A stretch of 21,470 bases of DNA, taken from the NCBI GenBank assembly GCA_900757715.1, contig CAAEOZ010000256.1, positions 1-21,470 of the forward strand, in the 5' to 3' direction. This DNA comes from an uncultured Veillonella sp. Its GTDB lineage: Bacteria > Bacillota > Negativicutes > Veillonellales > Veillonellaceae. Each line of letters begins with the position of its first letter. Within the stretch, counting starts at the first letter, position 1. Shown piece by piece: positions 14,200 through 21,470 of this stretch. Below the pieces are notes generated by a model. It saw only the letters and a program-made list of their open reading frames with translations. It was not told the DNA's origin and searched no databases. The position numbers and the translations under genes are program-made.

Positions 14200-15144
14200 C
14201 TAACGTTCAGTTGTAATTTGCCATTCATTCCCATCCGTACTAATATGAATACGACCCATCGTATCTGTACGGTAAATAGCAATATTATTTTCCTGTAAAC
14301 GACGTAATGTCACATCGTGAGGATGACCATACTTATTATACATGCCATTTGAAATTAATGCACTTTCAGGCTTAATAGATTTCAAAAAATCTTCAGAGCT
14401 ACTTGTACGAGAACCGTGATGACCTACCTTAAGAATACGAGAAAACAATCTAGAATTCTGCTCTTTTATAAGTTTTTTCTCTTCTTGTAATTCAGCATCA
14501 CCCGTAAAGAGCATAGAAAATTTACCGAAGATTAATTTACCTACAATAGAATTATTATTAAGATCTGTCTCTCCTTTTTTATCAGTCAAAGGTTCAACCC
14601 AAGGAGCATATACTACAAAGACAGCACCATGTCCAAAATCAACTACATCTCCACTTCTCAAAGTAGTTCGTTGAATTTTATTTTTCTCAATCCATTTTTC
14701 ATAGGTTTTGTACATATTATTATCAACAGCAATACCATCATCATATACATGTTCAATAGGCATAGCCTTTGCAATAGCATAAAAACCACCCATATGATCA
14801 GCATGAGGATGCGTGATAATAATATTTTTTAACTTTGTTACACCCATAGTTTTAAGTTGAGCTACAATATTTTCACGATGTTCTATGTCACCAGTATCGA
14901 TCATGCTATACTCATCGCCTACCTTAAGTAATATAGCATCCCCCTGACCAATATCTAGCATATATACATCTAGCTTACCTTCAGGGACAGTCGTTTTAGT
15001 ATCGATAGAGTAAGCCCCATTAGCATTAGTAGTTACTTGATTTGCTGCGTTTGCTACATCATCATTTGTGCATCCTGCAATGGCGAAGATAGGAATACAT
15101 AATACTAGCAAGAAAGCTATAAAGCGTTGTATTATATTTGTCAT
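14200..15144 (-). CDS. ComEC-like metallo-beta-lactamase-fold lipoprotein
   Basis: This predicted lipoprotein hydrolase has 314 residues. A signal sequence ends in the lipobox AIAGC (Cys25), a linker follows, then one metallo-beta-lactamase domain (about 55-310). The metal motif THPHADH gives H112, H114, D116 and H117; further ligands are likely in FTGDAE (D216) and KVGHHGS (H242/H243), with GHPH near 273. The order LDIGQGDAILL ... KVGHHGSRTSSS ... SNGMYNKYGHPH is that of the C-terminal hydrolase domain of the DNA-uptake channel ComEC, here without the membrane competence domain. It should sit on the outer face of the inner membrane or on the outer membrane. Substrate unknown; nuclease or phosphodiesterase is plausible. 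It overlaps the nnr stop by 4 nt. Confidence 0.88.
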   Translation of the reverse strand: MTNIIQRFIAFLLVLCIPIFAIAGCTNDDVANAANQVTTNANGAYSIDTKTTVPEGKLDVYMLDIGQGDAILLKVGDEYSMIDTGDIEHRENIVAQLKTMGVTKLKNIIITHPHADHMGGFYAIAKAMPIEHVYDDGIAVDNNMYKTYEKWIEKNKIQRTTLRSGDVVDFGHGAVFVVYAPWVEPLTDKKGETDLNNNSIVGKLIFGKFSMLFTGDAELQEEKKLIKEQNSRLFSRILKVGHHGSRTSSSEDFLKSIKPESALISNGMYNKYGHPHDVTLRRLQENNIAIYRTDTMGRIHISTDGNEWQITTER

Positions 15145-16718
15145 TCATAATCTCCCAATAATTCACTAATAACACAGCCTAAAGTAGTACTGACATCACT
15201 CGGAGTATAACCCCAACTCTTTGTTTCATTCAGAATATCTGCACTACGACTATGTACATATACACCTAGAACAGCACTATCTTGTAGTGAATAACCCTGA
15301 CTTATAAAACCAGCAATTACACCAGTCAGCACATCGCCCATACCGCCAGTCCCCATGCCCGCATTACCGATAGTATTTACATACACTGTTCCATCAGGTA
15401 ATGCCACAATTGAAGGAATTCCTTTTAGTACAAGAATAACTTGATGAGCCTTAGAAAATTCTCTAGCCAACGTAATATAATGACGCTCAATCCATTTAAT
15501 AGGTAAATCAATAAGTCTACTAAATTCACCTAAATGAGGTGTCATGACACAATATGGAAGTTCTCTTTCTACTGCATATGCAGACTCAATATCACCATCT
15601 CGCAAAATATCTTTATCAATACAACCAACATGTCCCAATGCATACAAAGCATCAGCATCTAGTACTAATGCTCCTTCGTAAGCATCTAAAATATGATCTA
15701 CTAAATCACAATTTTCATGGGTGCGACCTAACCCCGGTCCCATAGCAACAACTTGGCGACAATCAAAAAGTTCTTTATTATTCTCTGTAGAAGTAACCAT
15801 CACCTCAGGTATGACACGGCTTTGTACAACCTGCTTGATTATTTGGGGCACGGCCAATGTTACCTTACCAGCACCGCTATGAACTGCAGCTTCAGCAGCT
15901 AAAATAGGGGCGCCTATCATATCATTTGATCCACCAATAATTAAGGCATTCCCATTAACGCCTTTATGCGCTATTGGAATGCGGTAGTTGATAATCTTTT
16001 TGGCTAAATCAGAATCGATGGTTATAGTTTTAGCCTGCTCACCAAGTACTTGTTGCCAAGGAGCTCCCAATGGGGCGACCACAGCAATCCCACCTACAGC
16101 CTTTCCAGGATATAATAATAAACCTTGCTTGATAGCTCCAAAAGTAACAGTATAATCATAGGTCAATGTGCCTTCCGCTATTTGACCAGTAGTAGCATTT
16201 AAGCCAGCAGGTACATCAATAGCCCACAAATCAAAATTATACTGACTACGCATAGTATCAATATCATGCAATATATCGATGGTCAAGTCTCTTAACCTTC
16301 CAGTTAAGCCTGTTCCCATGATACCTTCCACCGCGATAGCTACATTGGACCAATCATTGAATTCATCATACATATCGATGATACAGCCCATAGCTTCGCA
16401 ACGCTCAAGTTGCATTGCAAAAAGCTCACTACACTTGCTTTTATCTCCTACCAGTGCAATTTGTACTGGTACCCCTTGCTCCATCAAATGACGAGCCGCT
16501 ACAAGACCATCTGCTCCATTGTTTCCTGTCCCACATATAAATAGAATAAAGCTATTTATGGAATGAGCATTATCTAGAGAAAATAAGTCATATTGGCCCC
16601 ATAAAGCATCTACGATACCACGTCCAGCATTTTCCATGAGGATTTCTAAAGAGACCCCTAATTGCTTAGGAACCTCTTGATCTATAAATCGAGCATCTTC
16701 AGTTGTTAAAATATTCAT
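15141..16718 (-). CDS. nnr: Bifunctional NAD(P)H-hydrate epimerase/dehydratase (Nnr)
   Basis: This fused repair enzyme has 525 residues. The N-terminal half (about 1-215, YjeF_N/NnrE) epimerises damaged NAD(P)HX, with GTGNNGADG as nucleotide motif and the aspartate region AIDVPAGLNATTG. The C-terminal half (about 225-520, NnrD) dehydrates S-NAD(P)HX using ADP or ATP; IIGGSNDMIGAPILAAEAA, VAMGPGLGR, VLDADALYALG and GNAGMGTGGMGDVLTG are typical, the last holding the catalytic aspartate. I use the ATG at 16718, which has AAGGAG 7 nt upstream and starts 1 nt after the acpS stop; the longer frame would need a TTG inside acpS. Adjacency to acpS is common in bacteria. Confidence 0.96.
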   Translation of the reverse strand: MNILTTEDARFIDQEVPKQLGVSLEILMENAGRGIVDALWGQYDLFSLDNAHSINSFILFICGTGNNGADGLVAARHLMEQGVPVQIALVGDKSKCSELFAMQLERCEAMGCIIDMYDEFNDWSNVAIAVEGIMGTGLTGRLRDLTIDILHDIDTMRSQYNFDLWAIDVPAGLNATTGQIAEGTLTYDYTVTFGAIKQGLLLYPGKAVGGIAVVAPLGAPWQQVLGEQAKTITIDSDLAKKIINYRIPIAHKGVNGNALIIGGSNDMIGAPILAAEAAVHSGAGKVTLAVPQIIKQVVQSRVIPEVMVTSTENNKELFDCRQVVAMGPGLGRTHENCDLVDHILDAYEGALVLDADALYALGHVGCIDKDILRDGDIESAYAVERELPYCVMTPHLGEFSRLIDLPIKWIERHYITLAREFSKAHQVILVLKGIPSIVALPDGTVYVNTIGNAGMGTGGMGDVLTGVIAGFISQGYSLQDSAVLGVYVHSRSADILNETKSWGYTPSDVSTTLGCVISELLGDYE

Positions 16719-16719
16719 C

Positions 16720-17091
16720 TTATGCTCCTTCAAGTATGACTGTACTCATTGCGTATTCCTTGCAATGACTAATAGACACATGAATATCAGTATAACCTGA
16801 TGTTTCGTAAATATCTTTAAAAGTATCTTGTAAGCGAATCAAGGGTGCTCCCCATTCATCATGGTAAATTTCTATATCTTGCCATGATCCATAACGCATC
16901 CCTGTTCCCAAAGCTTTAATGAAAGCCTCTTTTGCAGCATATATTCCAGCAAAAGATTCATAACAGCCTTTATTTCGGCTTTTACAATATTCAATTTCAT
17001 GAGGCGTATAAACACGCTCTTGAAATGAGCTTGATTTCTCTATAGCTTGACGGATGCGGCCAATTTCTATAATATCATTCCCTAATTTCAT
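16720..17091 (-). CDS. acpS: Holo-[acyl-carrier-protein] synthase AcpS
   Basis: AcpS transfers 4'-phosphopantetheine from CoA to a serine of acyl carrier protein, activating it for fatty-acid synthesis in the cytosol. It has 123 residues, the usual AcpS size. GNDIIEIGRI at the N-terminus holds the metal-binding D6, and FAGIYAAKEAFIKALG (about 47-62) carries the second metal ligand E55; HVSISHCKEYAMSTVI closes the fold. AGGAG lies 6 nt before the ATG. It is the first gene of the acpS-nnr-hydrolase unit, with a TATAAT box upstream. Confidence 0.97.
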   Translation of the reverse strand: MKLGNDIIEIGRIRQAIEKSSSFQERVYTPHEIEYCKSRNKGCYESFAGIYAAKEAFIKALGTGMRYGSWQDIEIYHDEWGAPLIRLQDTFKDIYETSGYTDIHVSISHCKEYAMSTVILEGA

Positions 17092-17120
17092 AATAGCTCC
17101 TAAAATACCCTAACACTATT

Positions 17121-17126
17121 ATTATA
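17121..17126 (-). promoter_or_regulatory. -10 box of a probable acpS promoter
   Basis: A consensus TATAAT, preceded by GTG, lies 30 bp upstream of the acpS start codon. No good -35 hexamer is present at 16-18 bp (the best is ATGTTT), so this is a partial match. Confidence 0.4.
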
Positions 17127-17158
17127 CACTCATAAAGGTGATAAAACATAAGTAATAT

Positions 17159-17950
17159 CTAGACATTTACCGAAAATGGTAAGCTAGACAAACTATAAAT
17201 TTCAACTTTACCTTTACGATTAACCGCCATATACATTTGACCATTTCGACAATCCATGTCTTCTACTTCCATTCCAGAAGCATAAGGGCTAATATTTTTA
17301 ACAACTCCCTCTTCATCAACATATACAAAGGTTGTCAAAGTTGTAAATAAAGTATTTCCATTAGATGCGTAAGCACCGTTATTATTTAAGTTTGTATGAT
17401 TAGCATCAATTTTATAAGAACGAATACGATTAAAATTAGAGTCGTAATAATTAATTGTCCGTTCAGAGTTTGTTAAAGGCACAATTGATACATATTCATC
17501 GCGTACTTTATCATATGCAAAATTAAAAACTTTCTCTTTTAGTTTAATAGGCGCTTCAACAATCATGCTATCCGCTTCAATAGGAGTAAGGTTATATCCA
17601 TCTACAACAGCATTTGTTGTATAGTAACGATTATTGACAGAATTATAAGTTAAGGTATTCATATGACCTAATAAACTTTTATAACTATACTCATATTTCG
17701 CAACAACAGTAAAGGTTTTAGGGTTAATTTCATAAATGATTTGCTTTGTATTATCAGAATTAATACAAGCTAAAACAAAAACGTCTTTTTTGGAATTATA
17801 ACAAAATCCTTGACACTGATTTACAGATCCATCTAATGGTATTTCTGCTAATCGAGATAATGGCAATGGCATCTGTACAGCGCTAACCTGTTGAGTAAGT
17901 TTAGGAATATCAAAGATATTTGTAATATAATCAATTACACCTTGATCCAT
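17159..17950 (-). CDS. Unrecognised protein, possibly beta-propeller
   Basis: I do not recognise this 263-residue protein. It has no signal peptide, lipobox or membrane segment, although a secreted role is not excluded. After an N-terminal helix-like segment (1-35) it shows repeated units of about 45 residues with short strands and turns: GFCYNSKKDVFVLACIN, TLTYNSVNNRYYTTNAVV, NFAYDKVRDEYVSIV, AYASNGNTLFTTLTTFVYVDE and MDCRNGQMYMAVNRKGKVEIYSL. This looks like a small beta-propeller, of the kind also found in some phage receptor-binding or teichoic-acid-linked proteins; that likeness is only an impression. GAGGTGACAGT before the ATG is a good ribosome site. It lies alone between tRNA-Leu and acpS, where integrated DNA is often found, but its composition is not clearly foreign. 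Confidence 0.75.
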   Translation of the reverse strand: MDQGVIDYITNIFDIPKLTQQVSAVQMPLPLSRLAEIPLDGSVNQCQGFCYNSKKDVFVLACINSDNTKQIIYEINPKTFTVVAKYEYSYKSLLGHMNTLTYNSVNNRYYTTNAVVDGYNLTPIEADSMIVEAPIKLKEKVFNFAYDKVRDEYVSIVPLTNSERTINYYDSNFNRIRSYKIDANHTNLNNNGAYASNGNTLFTTLTTFVYVDEEGVVKNISPYASGMEVEDMDCRNGQMYMAVNRKGKVEIYSLSSLPFSVNV

Positions 17951-18003
17951 ACTGTCACCTCATGAAATTAATAATGCATATTATGGTATATAAATTCATA
18001 AAT

Positions 18004-18040
18004 ATAAAAATAGGCGGTAAGACAAAAGTCTTACCGCCTA
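18004..18040 (-). terminator. Terminator of tRNA-Leu
   Basis: A 13-bp perfect stem (TAGGCGGTAAGAC and GTCTTACCGCCTA) with a 4-nt loop, followed by ATTTTTATA on the minus strand, starting 4 nt after the CCA end of the tRNA. Confidence 0.92.
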
Positions 18041-18044
18041 ATGT

Positions 18045-18128
18045 TGGTGCCGGAGGTGGGACTTGAACCCACACGGTGTTACCCGCTTGATTTTGAGTCA
18101 AGTGCGTCTGCCATTCCGCCACTCCGGC
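18045..18128 (-). tRNA. tRNA-Leu (anticodon CAA)
   Basis: An 84-nt tRNA. Acceptor stem GCCGGAG with CTCCGGC, then discriminator A and an encoded CCA. Anticodon stem CTTGA/TCAAG encloses the loop CTCAAAA, giving anticodon CAA, which reads UUG leucine codons. A long variable arm with a CGG/CCG stem fits the class II leucine type, and the T-arm is GTGGG-TTCAAGT-CCCAC. It has its own promoter and terminator. Confidence 0.97.
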
Positions 18129-18145
18129 GTATCGGAACATTTGTT

Positions 18146-18174
18146 ATTATACAGACATCCCTAAGCAATGTCAA
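18146..18174 (-). promoter_or_regulatory. tRNA-Leu promoter (perfect consensus)
   Basis: TTGACA (18169-18174), a 17-bp spacer and TATAAT (18146-18151), with start near 18139, about 10 nt before the mature tRNA 5' end. It lies 10 bp after the surE stop. Confidence 0.92.
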
Positions 18175-18183
18175 CATATTTTT

Positions 18184-18945
18184 TTATATTTCATCTAAAA
18201 TATTTTGAACCGTTTTCATATCTGTATCACATTGTTGTTTCCATGTAAGTGCGACACCTGTAATATAGCCTTTACGGGCAAATTCTACATCGGTAGGAAC
18301 ACTTTCAGCACCATAGTCTAGCTCGCCAGCTAACCAATAATAATCCTGTCCTCTTGAATTGATGCGAGCTTCGATAATATTACTATAGGTTTGTAAACCT
18401 TGGCTCACCATTTTAAAATGGTCCCAATCACATGCACCACGTAATGGAAAGTTCACATTTAGCAAACCACTAAACTGACCCGCCACATAAATTTTCTCAA
18501 TCAATTCATGTATAAATGGATGTATTTCATTTCCCCGTTCAACAGAATATCTCTCAACAGATAATGCTAAACCAGGAATACCATAGAAACAACTTTCCAT
18601 AGCTGCCGAAACAGTGCCGGAATACAATACATCAGAGCCTAAATTAAACCCATGATTAATGCCAGAAATTACAAGATCTGGCATATCATCAGTCAATAAA
18701 TAACTAAGACCGAACTTCATGCAATCGGACGGCGTTCCCGTTAGAGCATAAAGGCGAGGATTTTCATCCTCGCCATTGTAAGCATCTAGTTTCAATGGAA
18801 CCTCGGTCGTCAATGCATGGGATTTAGCACTTTGCTCATTAGCAGGTGCTACAACGGTAATTCTATAATATTGACTTAAATACGATGCAAGATGACGTAA
18901 ACCATCTGCTAAAATACCATCGTCATTACACATTAAAATATGCAT
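18184..18945 (-). CDS. surE: 5'/3'-nucleotidase SurE
   Basis: SurE is a metal-dependent nucleoside-monophosphate phosphatase. It has 253 residues, normal length. The N-terminal MHILMCNDDG gives the metal-binding D8 and D9; VVAPANEQSAKSHALT holds the conserved serine, and LVISGINHGFNLGSDVLYSGTVSAAMES carries the asparagine ligand and family signature. The frame extends to a GTG at 18951, but the AGGAG Shine-Dalgarno overlaps that codon, and the ATG at 18945 is 5 nt from it, so I chose the ATG. It follows the glycosyltransferase by 17 nt, probably in one operon. No terminator is visible before the tRNA promoter, so transcripts may end at the tRNA terminator. Confidence 0.96.
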   Translation of the reverse strand: MHILMCNDDGILADGLRHLASYLSQYYRITVVAPANEQSAKSHALTTEVPLKLDAYNGEDENPRLYALTGTPSDCMKFGLSYLLTDDMPDLVISGINHGFNLGSDVLYSGTVSAAMESCFYGIPGLALSVERYSVERGNEIHPFIHELIEKIYVAGQFSGLLNVNFPLRGACDWDHFKMVSQGLQTYSNIIEARINSRGQDYYWLAGELDYGAESVPTDVEFARKGYITGVALTWKQQCDTDMKTVQNILDEI

Positions 18946-18962
18946 AGTCACTCCTATAGATT

Positions 18963-20225
18963 CTATTTTTCATTCTTATTCATATTGCCCATACGTGTTA
19001 ATTTAACATCATCTAATCCCACGGCTCTCGTATGGACTGTATGAGACCATACCTTATTATGACGGCGGAACCAACCTAGGATATTTACTGGAATCCAAGA
19101 ATATACGAATAATGGATATAGTAAATAATAGAACCAAATCTTTGGTGGTACCTTGATTTTCAATAATACGATTAACGGGAATAAGTATTGCCCCACACCT
19201 ATAATTGTCCACACAGACATAGGCATAATTTGATACAAAATATTTGTATAGATTGGAATATACGCATTGATGTAAGACAGTACCAAATATATAGTTGTTA
19301 ACAACAAGAAATAAGGTTGACTCACTTGGAAGATACCATCCAAAATCATAATATTCCCTGTTTTGATACCAATAGCAAATAATTTAGGAATATATCGACC
19401 CGCACAGTCAAATTGCCCCTGAGCCCACCGTAAACGTTGTCTGCAAGAAGCCATCATAGTTGTAACCTTTTCATCGTATACGATAGCATCATGCCCCCAA
19501 CAAGTACGGATACCATGAGTTAATAGCTTCATGGAAAATTCCATATCTTCGGTTAAGCTATTGCAATCCCAACCGTATTCGCGAATAATAGATGTACGAA
19601 TACACATGCCTGTACCACCTAAGGCCGTAGATAAACCAAGACGATATTTTGCTAAATGCCACATATGGTTAACCATCCAAAAGGCGATAGAGAACGTACC
19701 TGCAACCCAAGAGTCAGTTGGATTTTTAGAGTTCAAGTAACCTTGAATTACAGACTCACCTTTTTCAAGATGATCATTCATTTCTAACATAAATTGAGGG
19801 TGTACTAAATTATCGGCATCAAAAATTAGGAATGCATCATATTTCCGATCCATTTGTTCTACCCGATCAAACATCCACCCCATGGCATAACCTTTACCTA
19901 TTTCTTGTTTATTTTCACGTACATGTACATTAGCGCCAGCAGCACTTGCTACTTCCGCAGTCTTATCTGTACAGTTATCGGCAACTACAAAAATATCATA
20001 TAGATCATCTGGATAGTCTAGGCCACGTAAGTTTTTAACTAACTCACCAACAACGGCTTCCTCATTGTGAGCACATACAACGATGGCAAAGGAATTTTTA
20101 GGGGTATAGTTTTTATGTACTCGCGACCGCCACATACCTACGACAGCGAGTATAAAATAATAAACCGTATATATAACGATTATTACCTGCATAGGGATCA
20201 GTAGTAGATCCAGTAGGTAATTCAT
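18963..20225 (-). CDS. Membrane family-2 glycosyltransferase
   Basis: This inner-membrane GT2 enzyme has 420 residues from the ATG at 20225, which has GGAGG upstream; an in-frame GTG at 20240 overlaps that site and is less likely. One N-terminal membrane segment (about 5-32), a cytosolic GT-A domain (about 44-275), and a C-terminal group of about three to four membrane segments (about 285-390). Motifs: VVCAHNEE, the metal-binding DAD (136-138), the catalytic TED (225-227) and QRLRW (263-267), the QxxRW pattern of processive enzymes such as NodC/IcaA/BcsA types. The sugar and acceptor cannot be told from sequence. It sits between pssA and surE, which suggests an envelope role. Confidence 0.88.
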   Translation of the reverse strand: MNYLLDLLLIPMQVIIVIYTVYYFILAVVGMWRSRVHKNYTPKNSFAIVVCAHNEEAVVGELVKNLRGLDYPDDLYDIFVVADNCTDKTAEVASAAGANVHVRENKQEIGKGYAMGWMFDRVEQMDRKYDAFLIFDADNLVHPQFMLEMNDHLEKGESVIQGYLNSKNPTDSWVAGTFSIAFWMVNHMWHLAKYRLGLSTALGGTGMCIRTSIIREYGWDCNSLTEDMEFSMKLLTHGIRTCWGHDAIVYDEKVTTMMASCRQRLRWAQGQFDCAGRYIPKLFAIGIKTGNIMILDGIFQVSQPYFLLLTTIYLVLSYINAYIPIYTNILYQIMPMSVWTIIGVGQYLFPLIVLLKIKVPPKIWFYYLLYPLFVYSWIPVNILGWFRRHNKVWSHTVHTRAVGLDDVKLTRMGNMNKNEK

Positions 20226-20244
20226 ACTATTCTCCTCCACACAT

Positions 20245-20916
20245 CTATTTACGTACTATATTTAAAGCTCCATTAATGAGCCCAAACATCACATAGCCTG
20301 CAAAAATCATAACAGCCCAGGTATGCCAATCATACACGAGACAAGCTATAACAAAGATGGCTGTAAGTACAATAGAAAGTTTATTGATATAAATCGCACT
20401 TTTACCTTTAAAGTCAGGATATTTAATTTCACTAACCATTAGGAAACCCACACCAATCATGCAAAATACCAATACGAATTGAGGTACTGATACTCCACAC
20501 AATACATAAGTCGCTGCTAAGCAACCTGCGGCTGGAATTGGTAAACCTTCAAAATAGCCATGAACTTCGTCAGTTTTAATATTAAAACGCGCTAAACGAA
20601 ATGCACCAAGTACTGCAAACGCTAGTAATGGCACATATGCAACCCAACCTAAACCGTACAATTCTTTCATATAGAGCATGTAAGCAGGTGCTACACCGAA
20701 TCCCACTACATCAGACAAAGAATCTAATTCACGGCCCATTGGACCGGCAACGTCTAAGGCTCTTGCTACGCGACCATCTAAGCCATCTGCTACTAGGGAT
20801 AACAATATACATATAGCAGCACAGAAAGTATTACCCGTAGCAGATAAGGTGATACCAAGAACACCAAAGGCTAAATTTGCACTTGTAAACAAATTTGGAA
20901 TAATAGATTTATTCAT
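20245..20916 (-). CDS. pssA: CDP-diacylglycerol-serine O-phosphatidyltransferase PssA
   Basis: This membrane enzyme of 223 residues makes phosphatidylserine from CDP-diacylglycerol and serine. The CDP-alcohol phosphotransferase motif is complete: D47-G48-x2-A51-R52-x8-G61-x3-D65-x3-D69, with D69 as the presumed base. Most of the rest is hydrophobic, in line with six or so membrane helices. The ATG at 20916 has GGGAGG 7 nt upstream; the frame upstream of it (to 20946) lies wholly inside psd and is unlikely to be used. The start overlaps the psd stop by 8 nt, so the two are coupled: PssA and Psd are successive steps to phosphatidylethanolamine, in reverse order here. Confidence 0.96.
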   Translation of the reverse strand: MNKSIIPNLFTSANLAFGVLGITLSATGNTFCAAICILLSLVADGLDGRVARALDVAGPMGRELDSLSDVVGFGVAPAYMLYMKELYGLGWVAYVPLLAFAVLGAFRLARFNIKTDEVHGYFEGLPIPAAGCLAATYVLCGVSVPQFVLVFCMIGVGFLMVSEIKYPDFKGKSAIYINKLSIVLTAIFVIACLVYDWHTWAVMIFAGYVMFGLINGALNIVRK

Positions 20917-21470
20917 GACGCAACCTCCCGATAACAGTATCACCACCAGTAATATGTTGACCTTTTTCCACGAATAACTCTACATCCTTATCCATATAGA
21001 GCTCAGTACAGGAACCGAACTTAATCATCCCATACAATTGACCGCGTTCAAGTACACTATCTAGGTCCGTCCAAGATACGATACGTCTTGCTAAAAGACC
21101 AGCAATTTGCGTTACTAATACGGAAGTACGATCATTTTCAATACAAATAGTATGACGTTCATTTTCAAAACCTACATCATCTTTGAAAGCGGGTAAGAAA
21201 CTACCCATCGTATAGTGACGATATGTAATCTTACCAGCAATAGGTGCACGATTTGCATGCACATCAAAAACAGATAAGAAAATAGTTACTTTTTTACATT
21301 CTTTGTGTAAGTAAATATCTTCGTATACATCAGAAATATCCATGATTTTACCGTCCGCCGGAGATAAAATCAAATCTGGATCTTGAGGGATTACACGTTT
21401 AGGATTTCTAAAGAAATTGACGAAAAATAATGCCAGAATAAATGAAATAATCGCAATTACATAATGTCCT
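20909..21470 (-). CDS. psd: Phosphatidylserine decarboxylase proenzyme (N-terminus cut off)
   Basis: Psd decarboxylates phosphatidylserine to phosphatidylethanolamine at the inner membrane. The frame is open to the right edge, so the start lies outside the window; about 186 residues are visible. A hydrophobic segment (VIAIISFILALFFVNFF) precedes RNPKR and the family motif ILSPADGKI; FLSVFDVHANRAPIAGKI is the conserved core. Near the C-terminus, MIKFGSCTEL contains the Gly-Ser pair at which the proenzyme self-cleaves to form the pyruvoyl group. This layout and the short size match the small, archaeal-type Psd usually found next to pssA. The internal ATG at 21373 is not the start, since conserved sequence precedes it. 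Confidence 0.96.
   Translation of the reverse strand, partial: GHYVIAIISFILALFFVNFFRNPKRVIPQDPDLILSPADGKIMDISDVYEDIYLHKECKKVTIFLSVFDVHANRAPIAGKITYRHYTMGSFLPAFKDDVGFENERHTICIENDRTSVLVTQIAGLLARRIVSWTDLDSVLERGQLYGMIKFGSCTELYMDKDVELFVEKGQHITGGDTVIGRLRHE

Noticed and set aside
16719..16733. A start for nnr inside acpS (TTG at 16733)
   Set aside because: The ATG at 16718 has a proper AAGGAG at good spacing, and that AAGGAG is part of the extra codons, so the longer start has no ribosome site of its own.
18045..18128. tRNA-Leu as an attachment site of an integrated element
   Set aside because: I found no integrase and no repeat of the tRNA 3' end near acpS or the orphan gene. Only the position is suggestive.
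17955..18140. A 61-codon minus-strand frame over the tRNA region
   Set aside because: It is a translation of the tRNA-Leu gene and its terminator; such frames (AEWQTHLTQNQAG-type peptides) are well-known false calls.

Overview
The window looks like a piece of a low-GC, diderm Firmicute chromosome, most probably Veillonella or a close Negativicutes relative. This is inferred from gene content and order, not from a database match: CIRCE-controlled groES-groEL, a sufCB iron-sulfur cluster operon, a thiL-tsaE-tsaB-rimI-tsaD block, pssA/psd for phosphatidylethanolamine, and an AMIN-amidase/GerMN pair. Every gene I accept lies on the minus strand, so transcription runs from high to low coordinates. 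There is no sign of a mobile element, CRISPR array or prophage core.

Reading with transcription: psd (cut at the right edge), pssA, a family-2 membrane glycosyltransferase and surE form a tight membrane-lipid/envelope cluster (21470-18184). A tRNA-Leu(CAA) follows, with its own consensus promoter and a strong terminator. Next is a 263-residue gene I cannot name (17159-17950), probably a beta-propeller. Then come acpS, fused nnrE-nnrD, and a ComEC-like metallo-beta-lactamase lipoprotein, packed with 1-4 nt junctions. An exported AMIN-domain N-acetylmuramoyl-L-alanine amidase and a GerMN lipoprotein form a two-gene envelope unit that ends in a long perfect terminator.

The central operon (12181-6525) is thiL, tsaE, tsaB, rimI, tsaD, then a PdtaS-like histidine kinase and an ANTAR antiterminator response regulator. 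The tsa genes supply most of the tRNA t6A37 machinery. The two-component pair is translationally coupled to tsaD. Directly behind it, groES-groEL is driven by its own promoter with a perfect CIRCE element and ends in a 16-bp-stem terminator.

The left third holds doxX (two near-consensus promoters with palindromes), a diaminopimelate-decarboxylase-like gene behind an intrinsic terminator, and sufC-sufB (sufB cut at the left edge). The most interesting regulatory structure is upstream of sufC: a near-consensus promoter, then a transcribed leader that folds into an intrinsic terminator about 78 nt before the sufC start, with a possible competing hairpin. This suggests attenuation of the suf operon or a short stand-alone RNA. 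I saw no clearly new multi-gene system. The best candidates for new biology are the suf leader, the palindrome-rich doxX control region, the orphan propeller gene and the ANTAR pair tied to the t6A operon.
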